Of a DNA stretch of 20,756 nt, positions 7,898-15,620 are shown one piece after another (the first letter of the stretch is position 1; each line of letters begins with the position of its first letter). Made by a program: the position numbers and the translations under genes. The notes beneath the pieces were generated by a model that was not told where the DNA came from, did not search any database, and saw only the letters and a program-made list of their open reading frames with translations. The DNA comes from CADEEN01 sp035716845 (GTDB taxonomy: Bacteria; Pseudomonadota; Gammaproteobacteria; Burkholderiales; Burkholderiaceae_C): NCBI GenBank assembly GCA_035716845.1, contig DASTJE010000018.1:1-20756 (forward strand), given 5' to 3'.

Positions 7898-7901
<4 letters not shown>
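7020..7901 (-). CDS. Fusion: YbgC/FadM-type thioesterase and GNAT acetyltransferase
   Basis: A 293-residue two-domain protein. Residues about 15-140 are a hotdog-fold acyl-CoA thioesterase of the YbgC/FadM group: RVRWAEVDLQKIVFNGHYL carries the catalytic Asp (D28) and the helix-start Asn/His, followed by VEYEASARYDDQIEVGIR and a Gly-rich turn. Residues about 150-293 are a GNAT acyltransferase of the YjcF type: RLRHAVFTQEQGI (168-180), the acetyl-CoA-binding loop RGGRVG (231-236) and SAVGFYARAGFE (262-273). The two activities suggest one domain hydrolyses an acyl-CoA while the other transfers an acyl group, but substrates cannot be read. The ATG overlaps the upstream esterase stop as ATGA, so the pair is translationally coupled. 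The same fusion may exist in relatives; no frameshift is needed to make it. Confidence 0.88.
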
Positions 7902-8857
<956 letters not shown>

Positions 8858-8884
8858 ACTCAGCGCCTGCAAGGATTTCGCTCC

Positions 8885-10033
8885 ATGGCCCACATCCAGT
8901 ACCTGACCCAGATCCACCTCGACCCGGGCGTCGTGCGCCTGCTGCGCGCCGAGTGCGACCGCCTGGGCTTTGCCAAGCCGCTGGTCGTCACGGACGCCGG
9001 CGTGCGCGCGGCCGGCGTGCTCGACCGTGCGCTCGAAGCGCTGGGTGGCCTGCCGCACGCGGTGTTCGACGGCACGCCCAGCAATCCCAACGAAGCGGCG
9101 GTACGCGCGGCATTGGCGGCCTGGCAGCGCGAAGGCTGCGACGGCCTGATCGCGGTCGGCGGCGGCTCGTCGATCGACCTCGCCAAGGGGCTGGCGATCG
9201 CAGCCAGCCACGACGGCCCGTTGAAGACCTACGCCACGATCGAGGGCGGCAGCCCCAGGATCAGCGAGCGCGTGCTGCCGCTGGTGGCCATTCCCACCAC
9301 GGCGGGCACGGGCAGCGAGGTCGCGCGGGGTGCCATCGTGATCGTCGACGACGGACGCAAGCTGGGCTTCCACAGCTGGCACCTGGTGCCCAAGGTGGCG
9401 TTGCTGGACCCCGAGCTCACGGTGGGTCTGCCGCCCACGCTCACGGCGGCCACCGGCATGGACGCCATCGCGCACTGCATGGAGACCTTCATGGCGCCGG
9501 CCGTCAACCCGCCCGCCGATGGCATCGCGCTCGACGGACTGGCACGCGGATGGGCGCACATCGAGCGCGCGACCCGCGACGGGCGCGACCTCGAAGCGCG
9601 CTGGCAAATGCTGTCGGCCAGCATGCAGGGCGCGATGGCGTTCCAGAAGGGGCTGGGCTGCGTGCACTCGCTCAGCCACAGCCTGGGCGGCGTCAACCCG
9701 CGCCTGCACCACGGCACCCTGAATGCGATGTTCCTGCCGGCGGTGGTGCGATTCAACGCGGCCGCCGACGCGATCCAGCGCGAGCGCCGGCTGCAGCGCA
9801 TGGCGCAGGCGATCGGGCTGCCTGGCTGCGATGCGCAGGGCACCGAGGTGGCCGAAGGCGTCCGCGCCCTGTGCGGGCGGCTCGGCCTGCCCACGGGGCT
9901 GCGGGCGATGGGCGTGTCCGAAAGTGACTTCGAGCGCGTGATCGACGGCGCGCTGGCCGACCACTGCCACAAGACCAATCCTCGGCTGGCCACGCGCGAG
10001 GACTACCGCGCGATGCTGGCCGCGTCGATGTGA
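8885..10033 (+). CDS. Iron-containing (type III) alcohol dehydrogenase
   Basis: A 382-residue NAD(P)-dependent alcohol dehydrogenase of the Fe-ADH family. The nucleotide-binding loop GGGSSIDLAKG is at 92-102, and the second loop IPTTAGTGSEV at 136-146. The likely metal ligands are D193 and H197 (MDAIAHCME), H261 (CVHSLSHSLGG) and H276 (LHHG). AAGGA lies nine nt before the ATG, supporting the start. The gene is divergent from the HSL esterase, and its stop region carries the start of a RidA-family gene, so ADH and RidA are likely co-transcribed. The substrate is not predictable at this level: the family includes lactaldehyde, 1,3-propanediol, butanol and maleylacetate reductases. The retained His ligands argue against maleylacetate reductase and for a true metal-dependent alcohol dehydrogenase. 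Confidence 0.92.
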   Translation: MAHIQYLTQIHLDPGVVRLLRAECDRLGFAKPLVVTDAGVRAAGVLDRALEALGGLPHAVFDGTPSNPNEAAVRAALAAWQREGCDGLIAVGGGSSIDLAKGLAIAASHDGPLKTYATIEGGSPRISERVLPLVAIPTTAGTGSEVARGAIVIVDDGRKLGFHSWHLVPKVALLDPELTVGLPPTLTAATGMDAIAHCMETFMAPAVNPPADGIALDGLARGWAHIERATRDGRDLEARWQMLSASMQGAMAFQKGLGCVHSLSHSLGGVNPRLHHGTLNAMFLPAVVRFNAAADAIQRERRLQRMAQAIGLPGCDAQGTEVAEGVRALCGRLGLPTGLRAMGVSESDFERVIDGALADHCHKTNPRLATREDYRAMLAASM

Positions 10034-10041
10034 GGGCCCCG

Positions 10042-10440
10042 ATGGGCGAACCGCTCTTCCACATGATCGCCGGCGCTCCCGACCCCGTGGCACCGTTCAG
10101 CCATGCCGTCGAGCACGACGGCTGGGTCTTCCTCACCGGCCAGATGCCCTTCAGCGGCACCGCCAACGACTCGCCCTACCCCGAGGGCATCGAGGCGCAG
10201 ACGCACCAGGTGTTCGCCAACCTGCGTCGCGTGCTCGAAGGCATCGGGCTGGGCCTCGAGCACGTGGTGCAGGCGCGCGTGTTCCTGCTGCACTTCGACC
10301 GCGACTACGCGGCGATGAACACCGTCTATGCGGGCTACTTCGCGCCGGGCCGGCGGCCGGCGCGAACCTGCGTGGGCGTGTCGGGGCTGGCCAGAGGGGC
10401 CCTCGTCGAGATCGACTTCGTCGCGCGGCGACCATCCTGA
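10042..10440 (+). CDS. RidA family protein (YjgF/YER057c/UK114)
   Basis: A 132-residue member of the Rid superfamily, whose RidA type hydrolyses reactive enamine/imine intermediates such as 2-aminoacrylate. Family blocks are FSHAVEHDGWVFLTGQMP, EAQTHQVFANLRRVLEGIGL and YFAPGRRPARTCVGV. The last carries R108, the position of the imine-binding Arg of E. coli RidA, followed by VEIDFVA. I chose the ATG at 10042, which has GAGGG five nt upstream; a GTG at 10030 overlaps the dehydrogenase stop as GTGA and would add four residues. Neighbouring an alcohol dehydrogenase, it may belong to one of the Rid subfamilies found in catabolic operons rather than being housekeeping RidA. Confidence 0.87.
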   Translation: MGEPLFHMIAGAPDPVAPFSHAVEHDGWVFLTGQMPFSGTANDSPYPEGIEAQTHQVFANLRRVLEGIGLGLEHVVQARVFLLHFDRDYAAMNTVYAGYFAPGRRPARTCVGVSGLARGALVEIDFVARRPS

Positions 10441-10444
10441 ATGC

Positions 10445-10471
10445 AAAAGGCCCGGAGGATCGCTCCGGGCC
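10445..10471 (-). terminator. Intrinsic terminator of aceA
   Basis: Read on the minus strand, a perfect 9-bp stem GGCCCGGAG / CTCCGGGCC (arms 10463-10471 and 10449-10457, 5-nt loop) is followed by TTTT. It lies about 40 nt after the aceA stop. The plus strand has AAAA before the stem and no T-run after it, so it works best for aceA but may also slow transcripts coming from ridA. Confidence 0.72.
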
Positions 10472-10479
10472 GGCACGCA

Positions 10480-10498
10480 CCGCGGCGGATCGCCGCGG
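10480..10498. other. Second hairpin between ridA and aceA
   Basis: A perfect 8-bp inverted repeat CCGCGGCG / CGCCGCGG with a 3-nt loop, between the aceA stop and the intrinsic terminator. It has no T-run of its own. It could protect the aceA 3' end or assist termination of convergent transcripts. Confidence 0.45.
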
Positions 10499-10509
10499 CG
10501 ACGAAGTGC

Positions 10510-11808
<1,299 letters not shown>

Positions 11809-11865
11809 GAAGAGGCTCCTTGAGGTGGGATGGGATGGCGCAAGCGTAGCCGCCGTGGCGCATGA

Positions 11866-11893
11866 AATATGACTTATGTCTTATAGAAGACAA
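11866..11893 (-). promoter_or_regulatory. Predicted aceA promoter
   Basis: On the minus strand, TTGTCT (complement of 11888-11893) and CATATT (complement of 11866-11871) are separated by 16 nt. Each matches four of six consensus bases, in an AT-rich patch of an otherwise GC-rich window, about 55 nt upstream of the aceA ATG. The palindrome listed separately fills the spacer. Confidence 0.42.
11878..11891. promoter_or_regulatory. Palindrome inside the aceA promoter, possible operator
   Basis: A perfect inverted repeat with 5-bp arms and a 4-nt centre (GTCTT-N4-AAGAC) covers the spacer and part of the -35 box of the predicted aceA promoter. Related words surround it: GACTTAT directly before (11871-11877), GTCTTAT at 11878-11884, and ATAAAGTC at 11897-11904. 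The placement would suit a repressor. The regulator is unknown. Confidence 0.38.
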
Positions 11894-12003
11894 AAAATAA
11901 AGTCCTTAAAAAACAAGAACTTGAGCGACGCATACCACATGACGAAACCATATTGCTCCGCACAAAACTCGACCGTCGTCCGCAGTATTCGCCGCTTTCA
12001 CGA

Positions 12004-12037
12004 TGCGCAATTGATTTCGCGCACTGCAAAATAGACG
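12004..12037 (+). promoter_or_regulatory. Possible speB promoter with inverted repeat
   Basis: TTGATT at 12011-12016 and TAGACG at 12032-12037 are 15 nt apart, a little short for a sigma-70 promoter. TGCGC (12004-12008) and GCGCA (12019-12023) flank the -35-like box as an inverted repeat with a 10-nt spacer. The speB ATG follows at 12076 without a visible Shine-Dalgarno. Confidence 0.25.
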
Positions 12038-12075
12038 CGCATCCCGCCACGCCGCCGCCTGCGCACCCGCCATCG

Positions 12076-12996
12076 ATGACCTCCTTCGCGTACCACTCGA
12101 ACGCCACCTTCCTGCGCGCCGCGGCCGCTCACGCGCAGCCCTTCGCCGTCGCCGGCCTGGCCTGGGACGGATCGACCACCAACCGGCCGGGGGCACGGTT
12201 CGGGCCGCGGGCGATCCGCGAAGCGAGCCACATGCTGTGCGAGGGCACGCACCCCCACTTCGACCTCGCACCGGCAGAGCGCCTCGGTGACGCAGGCGAC
12301 CTCGTGCTGCCCAACACCAGCCTCGACGCCATGCGCGCGGCGATCGCGCCGCTCCTGCCCCCCTTGCTGCAGCGTCACCACATGGTCTGGCTGGGCGGCG
12401 ACCACTCGATCACGCTCCCGCTGCTGCGCGCCTATCGGGCGCAGCTGGGCCGCGCCCTGGCGGTCGTGCATTTCGACGCCCATTGCGACACCTGGACCGA
12501 CCACTTCGGCGAGCCGAGCGGCCACGGCACCTGGGTTCACGAAGCGATGCAGGAAGGCCTCGTCGTGCCCGAATGCTTCGTCCAGGTCGGCATCCGCTCA
12601 CCGGCCGAACGGGGCGCGCGCGACTACGTGCGCGATCGTGGGGGCGCGATCCACACGGCGCGCCAGTTGCGCGGGCTCGAGAGTCCCACCCAGCTCGCCC
12701 CGGTGGTCGACGACCTCGTCGCACGGCTGGCGCGGCACGGCGAACCGCCGCTGTACATCAGCCTCGACATCGATTGCCTCGACCCCGCGTTCGCGCCGGG
12801 CACGGGCACGCCGGAACCCGGTGGCTTGAGCACCAACCAGGTCCTGTCCTTGCTCGAGGCGCTGAGCGCCCTGCCCTGCGTCGGCATGGACTGCGTGGAG
12901 GTCGCGCCGCCGTTCGACCACGCGGAACTGACCAGCCATGCCGCGGCGCATTTCGTATGGACCTACCTGTGCGGGCAGCTTGCGCGGCAGCGCTGA
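12076..12996 (+). CDS. speB: Agmatinase-family ureohydrolase
   Basis: A 306-residue Mn-dependent ureohydrolase, the same length as E. coli agmatinase, which splits agmatine into putrescine and urea. The metal ligands are H110 in GGDHS (107-111), D134, H136 and D138 in FDAHCDTW (133-140), and D231 and D233 in SLDIDCLDP (229-237). The segment GTGTPEPGG follows, as in agmatinases. The usual Thr of DAHTDT is Cys here, a variant also known in the family. Guanidinobutyrase is an alternative because both share these motifs. Agmatinase is favoured by the putrescine catabolic cluster about 1.3 kb downstream, whose substrate it would supply. It is divergent from aceA (267 nt between starts). The start lacks a clear ribosome binding site. 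Confidence 0.86.
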   Translation: MTSFAYHSNATFLRAAAAHAQPFAVAGLAWDGSTTNRPGARFGPRAIREASHMLCEGTHPHFDLAPAERLGDAGDLVLPNTSLDAMRAAIAPLLPPLLQRHHMVWLGGDHSITLPLLRAYRAQLGRALAVVHFDAHCDTWTDHFGEPSGHGTWVHEAMQEGLVVPECFVQVGIRSPAERGARDYVRDRGGAIHTARQLRGLESPTQLAPVVDDLVARLARHGEPPLYISLDIDCLDPAFAPGTGTPEPGGLSTNQVLSLLEALSALPCVGMDCVEVAPPFDHAELTSHAAAHFVWTYLCGQLARQR

Positions 12997-13069
12997 GCCC
13001 CTTTTGACATGGCGCAAGACGGCCACGATGGGGCGGCGAAGAATGAGGTCAACGCAAGGAGTCGCTCTC

Positions 13070-13585
13070 ATGTGTGCAGCCCGCACCCGTCCCGCCCGCC
13101 CCGCCACGATGCCGCTGGCCAGCCTTCATGAATTCGAGGCACTCGACCACACGCACGCCGAAGTGGTGCGCTATCTGCGCCAGCTCGATGCCCTGATGGC
13201 GCGCATCGACTACGCGGGCGCCGACGCGGACGGGCGCGAACTCGCGCGCAACGTGTGCAACTTCTTCAACGACTCCGCGCGCCGGCATCACGCCGACGAG
13301 GAGCGCGTGGTGTTCCCTCAGTTGCTGTCCAGCGGCGACGCCGACCTGGTCGCCGACGTGCTGCGCCTGCAGCAGGACCACGGCTGGCTGGAGGAGGACT
13401 GGCTCGAGCTCGAACCGATGCTCGATGCGCTGGCCGATGGGGTCGGCAGCATCGACCCGGACGTGCTGCGCCACGTCGTCGGAGTGTTCGGCTCGCTCTA
13501 TCTCGAGCACATCGCCCTCGAGGAATCGCGCGTCTACCCCGAGGCCAAGCGTCGCGCCGTCGCGCTGGCCGCCGATCGCGGCTGA
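13070..13585 (+). CDS. Hemerythrin-like domain protein
   Basis: A 171-residue four-helix protein with hemerythrin/HHE-type iron ligands: His in LDHTHAEV (H27/H29), HHADEE (73-78), QQDHGWLEED (H104) and LEHIALEE (H147, E151). Such proteins bind a di-iron centre and are tied to oxygen or nitrosative-stress sensing, iron handling or storage, acting in the cytoplasm. AAGGAG eight nt before the ATG supports the start; the Met at residue 14 is a weaker alternative. It lies 73 nt after speB on the same strand and converges on the Lrp-type regulator gene. A short GC-rich hairpin follows the stop. A link to polyamine metabolism is not evident from the sequence. Confidence 0.88.
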   Translation: MCAARTRPARPATMPLASLHEFEALDHTHAEVVRYLRQLDALMARIDYAGADADGRELARNVCNFFNDSARRHHADEERVVFPQLLSSGDADLVADVLRLQQDHGWLEEDWLELEPMLDALADGVGSIDPDVLRHVVGVFGSLYLEHIALEESRVYPEAKRRAVALAADRG

Positions 13586-13586
13586 G

Positions 13587-13602
13587 CCCCGCGCGGCCGG
13601 GG
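13587..13602. terminator. Weak GC hairpin between convergent genes
   Basis: The arms CCCCG and CGGGG with a 6-nt loop lie just after the hemerythrin stop, in the 28-nt gap to the convergent regulator stop. There is no T-run on either side, so termination is uncertain. Confidence 0.25.
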
Positions 13603-13613
13603 ACGCGACACCG

Positions 13614-14102
13614 CTACGACGGCTGCACCGTCAGCGCCGTCGTCTTCTTGACCGTTCGCAGCACCAGCATCGAGTTGGAGCGCGCCACGCCGGGCAGGCG
13701 CATCAGCACCGTGGTGTGGAAGCGCTCGAGGTCTTCGGCGTCGCGGTAGGCGAAGCGGATCAGGTAGTCGTTCGAGCCGGCGACGTAGTAGCAATCGAGG
13801 ATGCGCGGCTCGGCACGGACGGCCTGCTCGAACGCCTCGAGCACGTCATTGCTCATGGTCTCGAGATTGATGATCGTGAAGCTCGTGCCGTGCGCCCCCA
13901 CGGCCTTGGGGTTGAGCAGCGCGACGTACTGCGCGATGACGCCCGACTCCTCGAGCTGCTTCACGCGCCGCAGGCAGGCCGAGGGCGAGAGGTGCACGCG
14001 CTGCGCGAGGTCAAGATTGGTGAGCCGGCCGTCCTGTTGCAGGGCCTCGAGGATGGCCACGTCGATGGCATCTAGTTGCGCGATGTTTGTCTTGTTTCGC
14101 AC
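13614..14102 (-). CDS. Lrp/AsnC family transcriptional regulator
   Basis: A 162-residue DNA-binding regulator of the Lrp/AsnC (feast/famine) family. The N-terminal helix-turn-helix spans about residues 11-55: LDAIDVAILEALQQDGR, then LTNLDLAQRVHLSPSACLRRVKQLEESGVI. The C-terminal RAM domain (about 60-150) senses amino acids and includes SFTIINLE, the GSNDYLIRF turn and a final MLVLRTVKK strand. The start is a GTG at 14102 with a weak GAGA upstream. The open frame runs further upstream, but GTG gives the family's usual length and no in-frame ATG is close. It is divergent from the bauA-led polyamine cluster (154 nt between starts), which strongly suggests local control of that cluster and of itself. 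The ligand may be an omega-amino acid, but this is inferred. Confidence 0.9.
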   Translation of the reverse strand: MRNKTNIAQLDAIDVAILEALQQDGRLTNLDLAQRVHLSPSACLRRVKQLEESGVIAQYVALLNPKAVGAHGTSFTIINLETMSNDVLEAFEQAVRAEPRILDCYYVAGSNDYLIRFAYRDAEDLERFHTTVLMRLPGVARSNSMLVLRTVKKTTALTVQPS

Positions 14103-14117
14103 AAAATTCTCATTTGT
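14101..14117. promoter_or_regulatory. Inverted repeat over the Lrp-type regulator start
   Basis: ACAAA-N7-TTTGT, an AT-rich dyad that overlaps the regulator's GTG start. More half-sites of the same word lie just inside the gene: TTTGT at 14086-14090 and CTTGT at 14091-14095. AT-rich repeated half-sites suit an Lrp-type octamer, suggesting autoregulation. Confidence 0.38.
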
Positions 14118-14121
14118 CGCG

Positions 14122-14134
14122 GATGCCTGGCATC
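14122..14134. promoter_or_regulatory. Perfect 13-bp palindrome GATGCC-T-GGCATC
   Basis: Six-base arms around a single central T, in the regulator/bauA intergenic region, 20 nt upstream of the regulator start. The sequence class differs from the AT-rich dyad beside it, so another DNA-binding protein may use it. Confidence 0.35.
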
Positions 14135-14168
14135 TTATTCCAATCTGACGGGTAAGCCCGGCCCGAAC

Positions 14169-14185
14169 GCGCAAGCACATTGCGC
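14169..14185. promoter_or_regulatory. Perfect 17-bp dyad GCGCAA-N5-TTGCGC
   Basis: Six-base arms with a 5-nt centre. It covers the place where the -35 box of the bauA promoter should be (the -10-like TAGACT is at 14197-14202), where no good -35 hexamer exists. It is therefore a candidate site for an activator or repressor of the polyamine cluster. Confidence 0.42.
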
Positions 14186-14196
14186 CCGCCCCTGCC

Positions 14197-14202
14197 TAGA
14201 CT
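14197..14202 (+). promoter_or_regulatory. Predicted -10 element of the bauA-puuBDA-spuC unit
   Basis: TAGACT in the context CCTAGACT, 55 nt before the bauA ATG. The same eight bases occur 50 nt before potF. The -35 position is poor, which suggests activator-dependent transcription. Confidence 0.38.
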
Positions 14203-14256
14203 GCCGGCTGTCGCCAGTCGCACACTCGCACTTTCGACATCGACACGGAGTTCGCC

Positions 14257-15564
14257 ATGGCCGAGCGCATGGACGCGTACTGGATGCCCTTCACCGCCAA
14301 CCGCCAGTTCAAGAAGGCGCCGCGCCTTCTGGCGCGCAGCGAAGGCATGTATTTCTGGACCCCCGAGGGGCGCCAGGTGCTCGATGGCGTGGCCGGGTTG
14401 TGGTGCGTGAACGCGGGCCACGCGGCACCCAAGGTCGTGAAGGCGATCGCCGAGCAGGCAGGCGAACTCGACTACGCCCCGCCCTTCCAGATGGGGCACC
14501 CCAAGGCATTCGCGCTGGCCGAGAAGGTGGTCGAAATCGCGCCGCCGGGGATGAACAAGGTCTTCTTCACCAACTCGGGCTCCGAAGCGGTGGAGACGGC
14601 GCTCAAGATGGCCATCGCCTACCACCGCGTGCGCGGCGAGGCCAGCCGCACGAGGCTGATCGGTCGCGAGCGCGGCTACCACGGCGTCAACTTCGGCGGC
14701 ATCTCGGTGGGCGGCATGGTGGCCAACCGCAAGATGTTCGGCACGCTGCTGGCCGGCGTCGATCACATCCGCCACACCCACGACCCGGCGCGCAACGCCT
14801 TCACGGTCGGCCAGCCCGAACACGGCGCGGAACTCGCCGACGACCTCGAGCGCCTGGTGGCCCTGCACGACGCCTCGACGATCGCGGCGGTGATCGTCGA
14901 GCCGATCGCGGGTTCCACCGGCGTGCTGCTGCCGCCCAAGGGCTACCTGGAGCGGCTGCGTGCCATCTGCGACAAGCACGGCATCCTGCTGATCTTCGAC
15001 GAGGTCATCACCGGCTTCGGCCGCACCGGCAACGCCTTCGCGGCGCAGACCTTCGGCGTGGTGCCCGACATGATCACCTGCGCCAAGGGCATCACGAACG
15101 GCGCGGTGCCGATGGGCGCCGTGATCTGCAGGCAGGGCCTCTACGACGCCTTCATGCAGGGCCCGGAGCACCTGATCGAGTTCTTCCACGGCTACACCTA
15201 TTCCGCGCATCCGCTGGCCTGCGCGGCCGGCCTCGCCACCTTGGAGACCTACGCCGACGGCGCGCTGCTGACGCGGGCGCAGAAGATGGCCGGCACCTTC
15301 GCGGATGCCGTGCACTCGATGAAGGCCTTGCCCAACGTGATCGACGTGCGCAATTTCGGCCTGGTCGGCGGCATCGAGCTGGCGCCCCTGCCCGGAGAGC
15401 CCGCCAAGCGCGCCTTCGATGTCTTCCTCGACTGCTGGGAACAGGGGGTGCTGATCCGCACCACCGGCGACACCATCGCACTGTCACCACCGCTGATCAT
15501 CGAGTCGTCGCACATCGAGCGCATCGTCGACGTGCTGTCCGCGGCCATCAGGCGCCATGCCTGA
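14257..15564 (+). CDS. bauA: Omega-amino acid (beta-alanine)-pyruvate aminotransferase
   Basis: A 435-residue class III PLP-dependent aminotransferase. The start YWMPFTANRQFKKAPRLL, AGLWCVNAGH (46-55), DYAPPFQMGHP and GYHGVNFGGISVGG match Pseudomonas BauA-type omega-amino acid:pyruvate transaminases. The PLP lysine is K277 (CAKGITNGAVPMG), the pyridine-N Asp is D248 in FDEVITGFGRTG, and the phosphate-binding turn is NSGSE (106-110). Likely substrates are beta-alanine, GABA or related omega-amino acids, giving the semialdehyde and alanine. GGAG six nt before the ATG supports the start. It heads the polyamine cluster and is divergent from the Lrp-type regulator. In this setting it could act on the GABA released by PuuD or on beta-alanine from spermidine or diaminopropane breakdown. 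The exact substrate is uncertain. Confidence 0.87.
   Translation: MAERMDAYWMPFTANRQFKKAPRLLARSEGMYFWTPEGRQVLDGVAGLWCVNAGHAAPKVVKAIAEQAGELDYAPPFQMGHPKAFALAEKVVEIAPPGMNKVFFTNSGSEAVETALKMAIAYHRVRGEASRTRLIGRERGYHGVNFGGISVGGMVANRKMFGTLLAGVDHIRHTHDPARNAFTVGQPEHGAELADDLERLVALHDASTIAAVIVEPIAGSTGVLLPPKGYLERLRAICDKHGILLIFDEVITGFGRTGNAFAAQTFGVVPDMITCAKGITNGAVPMGAVICRQGLYDAFMQGPEHLIEFFHGYTYSAHPLACAAGLATLETYADGALLTRAQKMAGTFADAVHSMKALPNVIDVRNFGLVGGIELAPLPGEPAKRAFDVFLDCWEQGVLIRTTGDTIALSPPLIIESSHIERIVDVLSAAIRRHA
14997..15030 (+). repeat. 34-nt exact direct repeat, copy 1 (inside bauA)
   Basis: These 34 bases, coding for the end of the PLP-Asp motif DEVITGFGRTG, are identical to 19875-19908 inside spuC. It is seen directly in the sequence and is probably codon-level conservation between paralogs rather than a mobile repeat. 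Confidence 0.6.
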
Positions 15565-15620
15565 AGCGTGCCGGTCCGACTCTTGCGAGCAAAGGAACGT
15601 GCCTAGCGCGTAAACACTTC

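Noticed and set aside
10030..10041. GTG start for the RidA-family gene overlapping the dehydrogenase stop
   Set aside because: It is possible, but there is no Shine-Dalgarno before it, whereas the ATG at 10042 has GAGGG at a usable distance. Only four residues differ.
11874..12107. A 77-codon minus-strand frame in the aceA-speB gap
   Set aside because: It has no ribosome site and no motif, overlaps the speB start and spans the likely promoters. The gap is better read as regulatory DNA.
14110..15315. Minus-strand frame of 401 codons opposite bauA
   Set aside because: It is a shadow of bauA with no motifs, and it would run into the divergent regulatory region.
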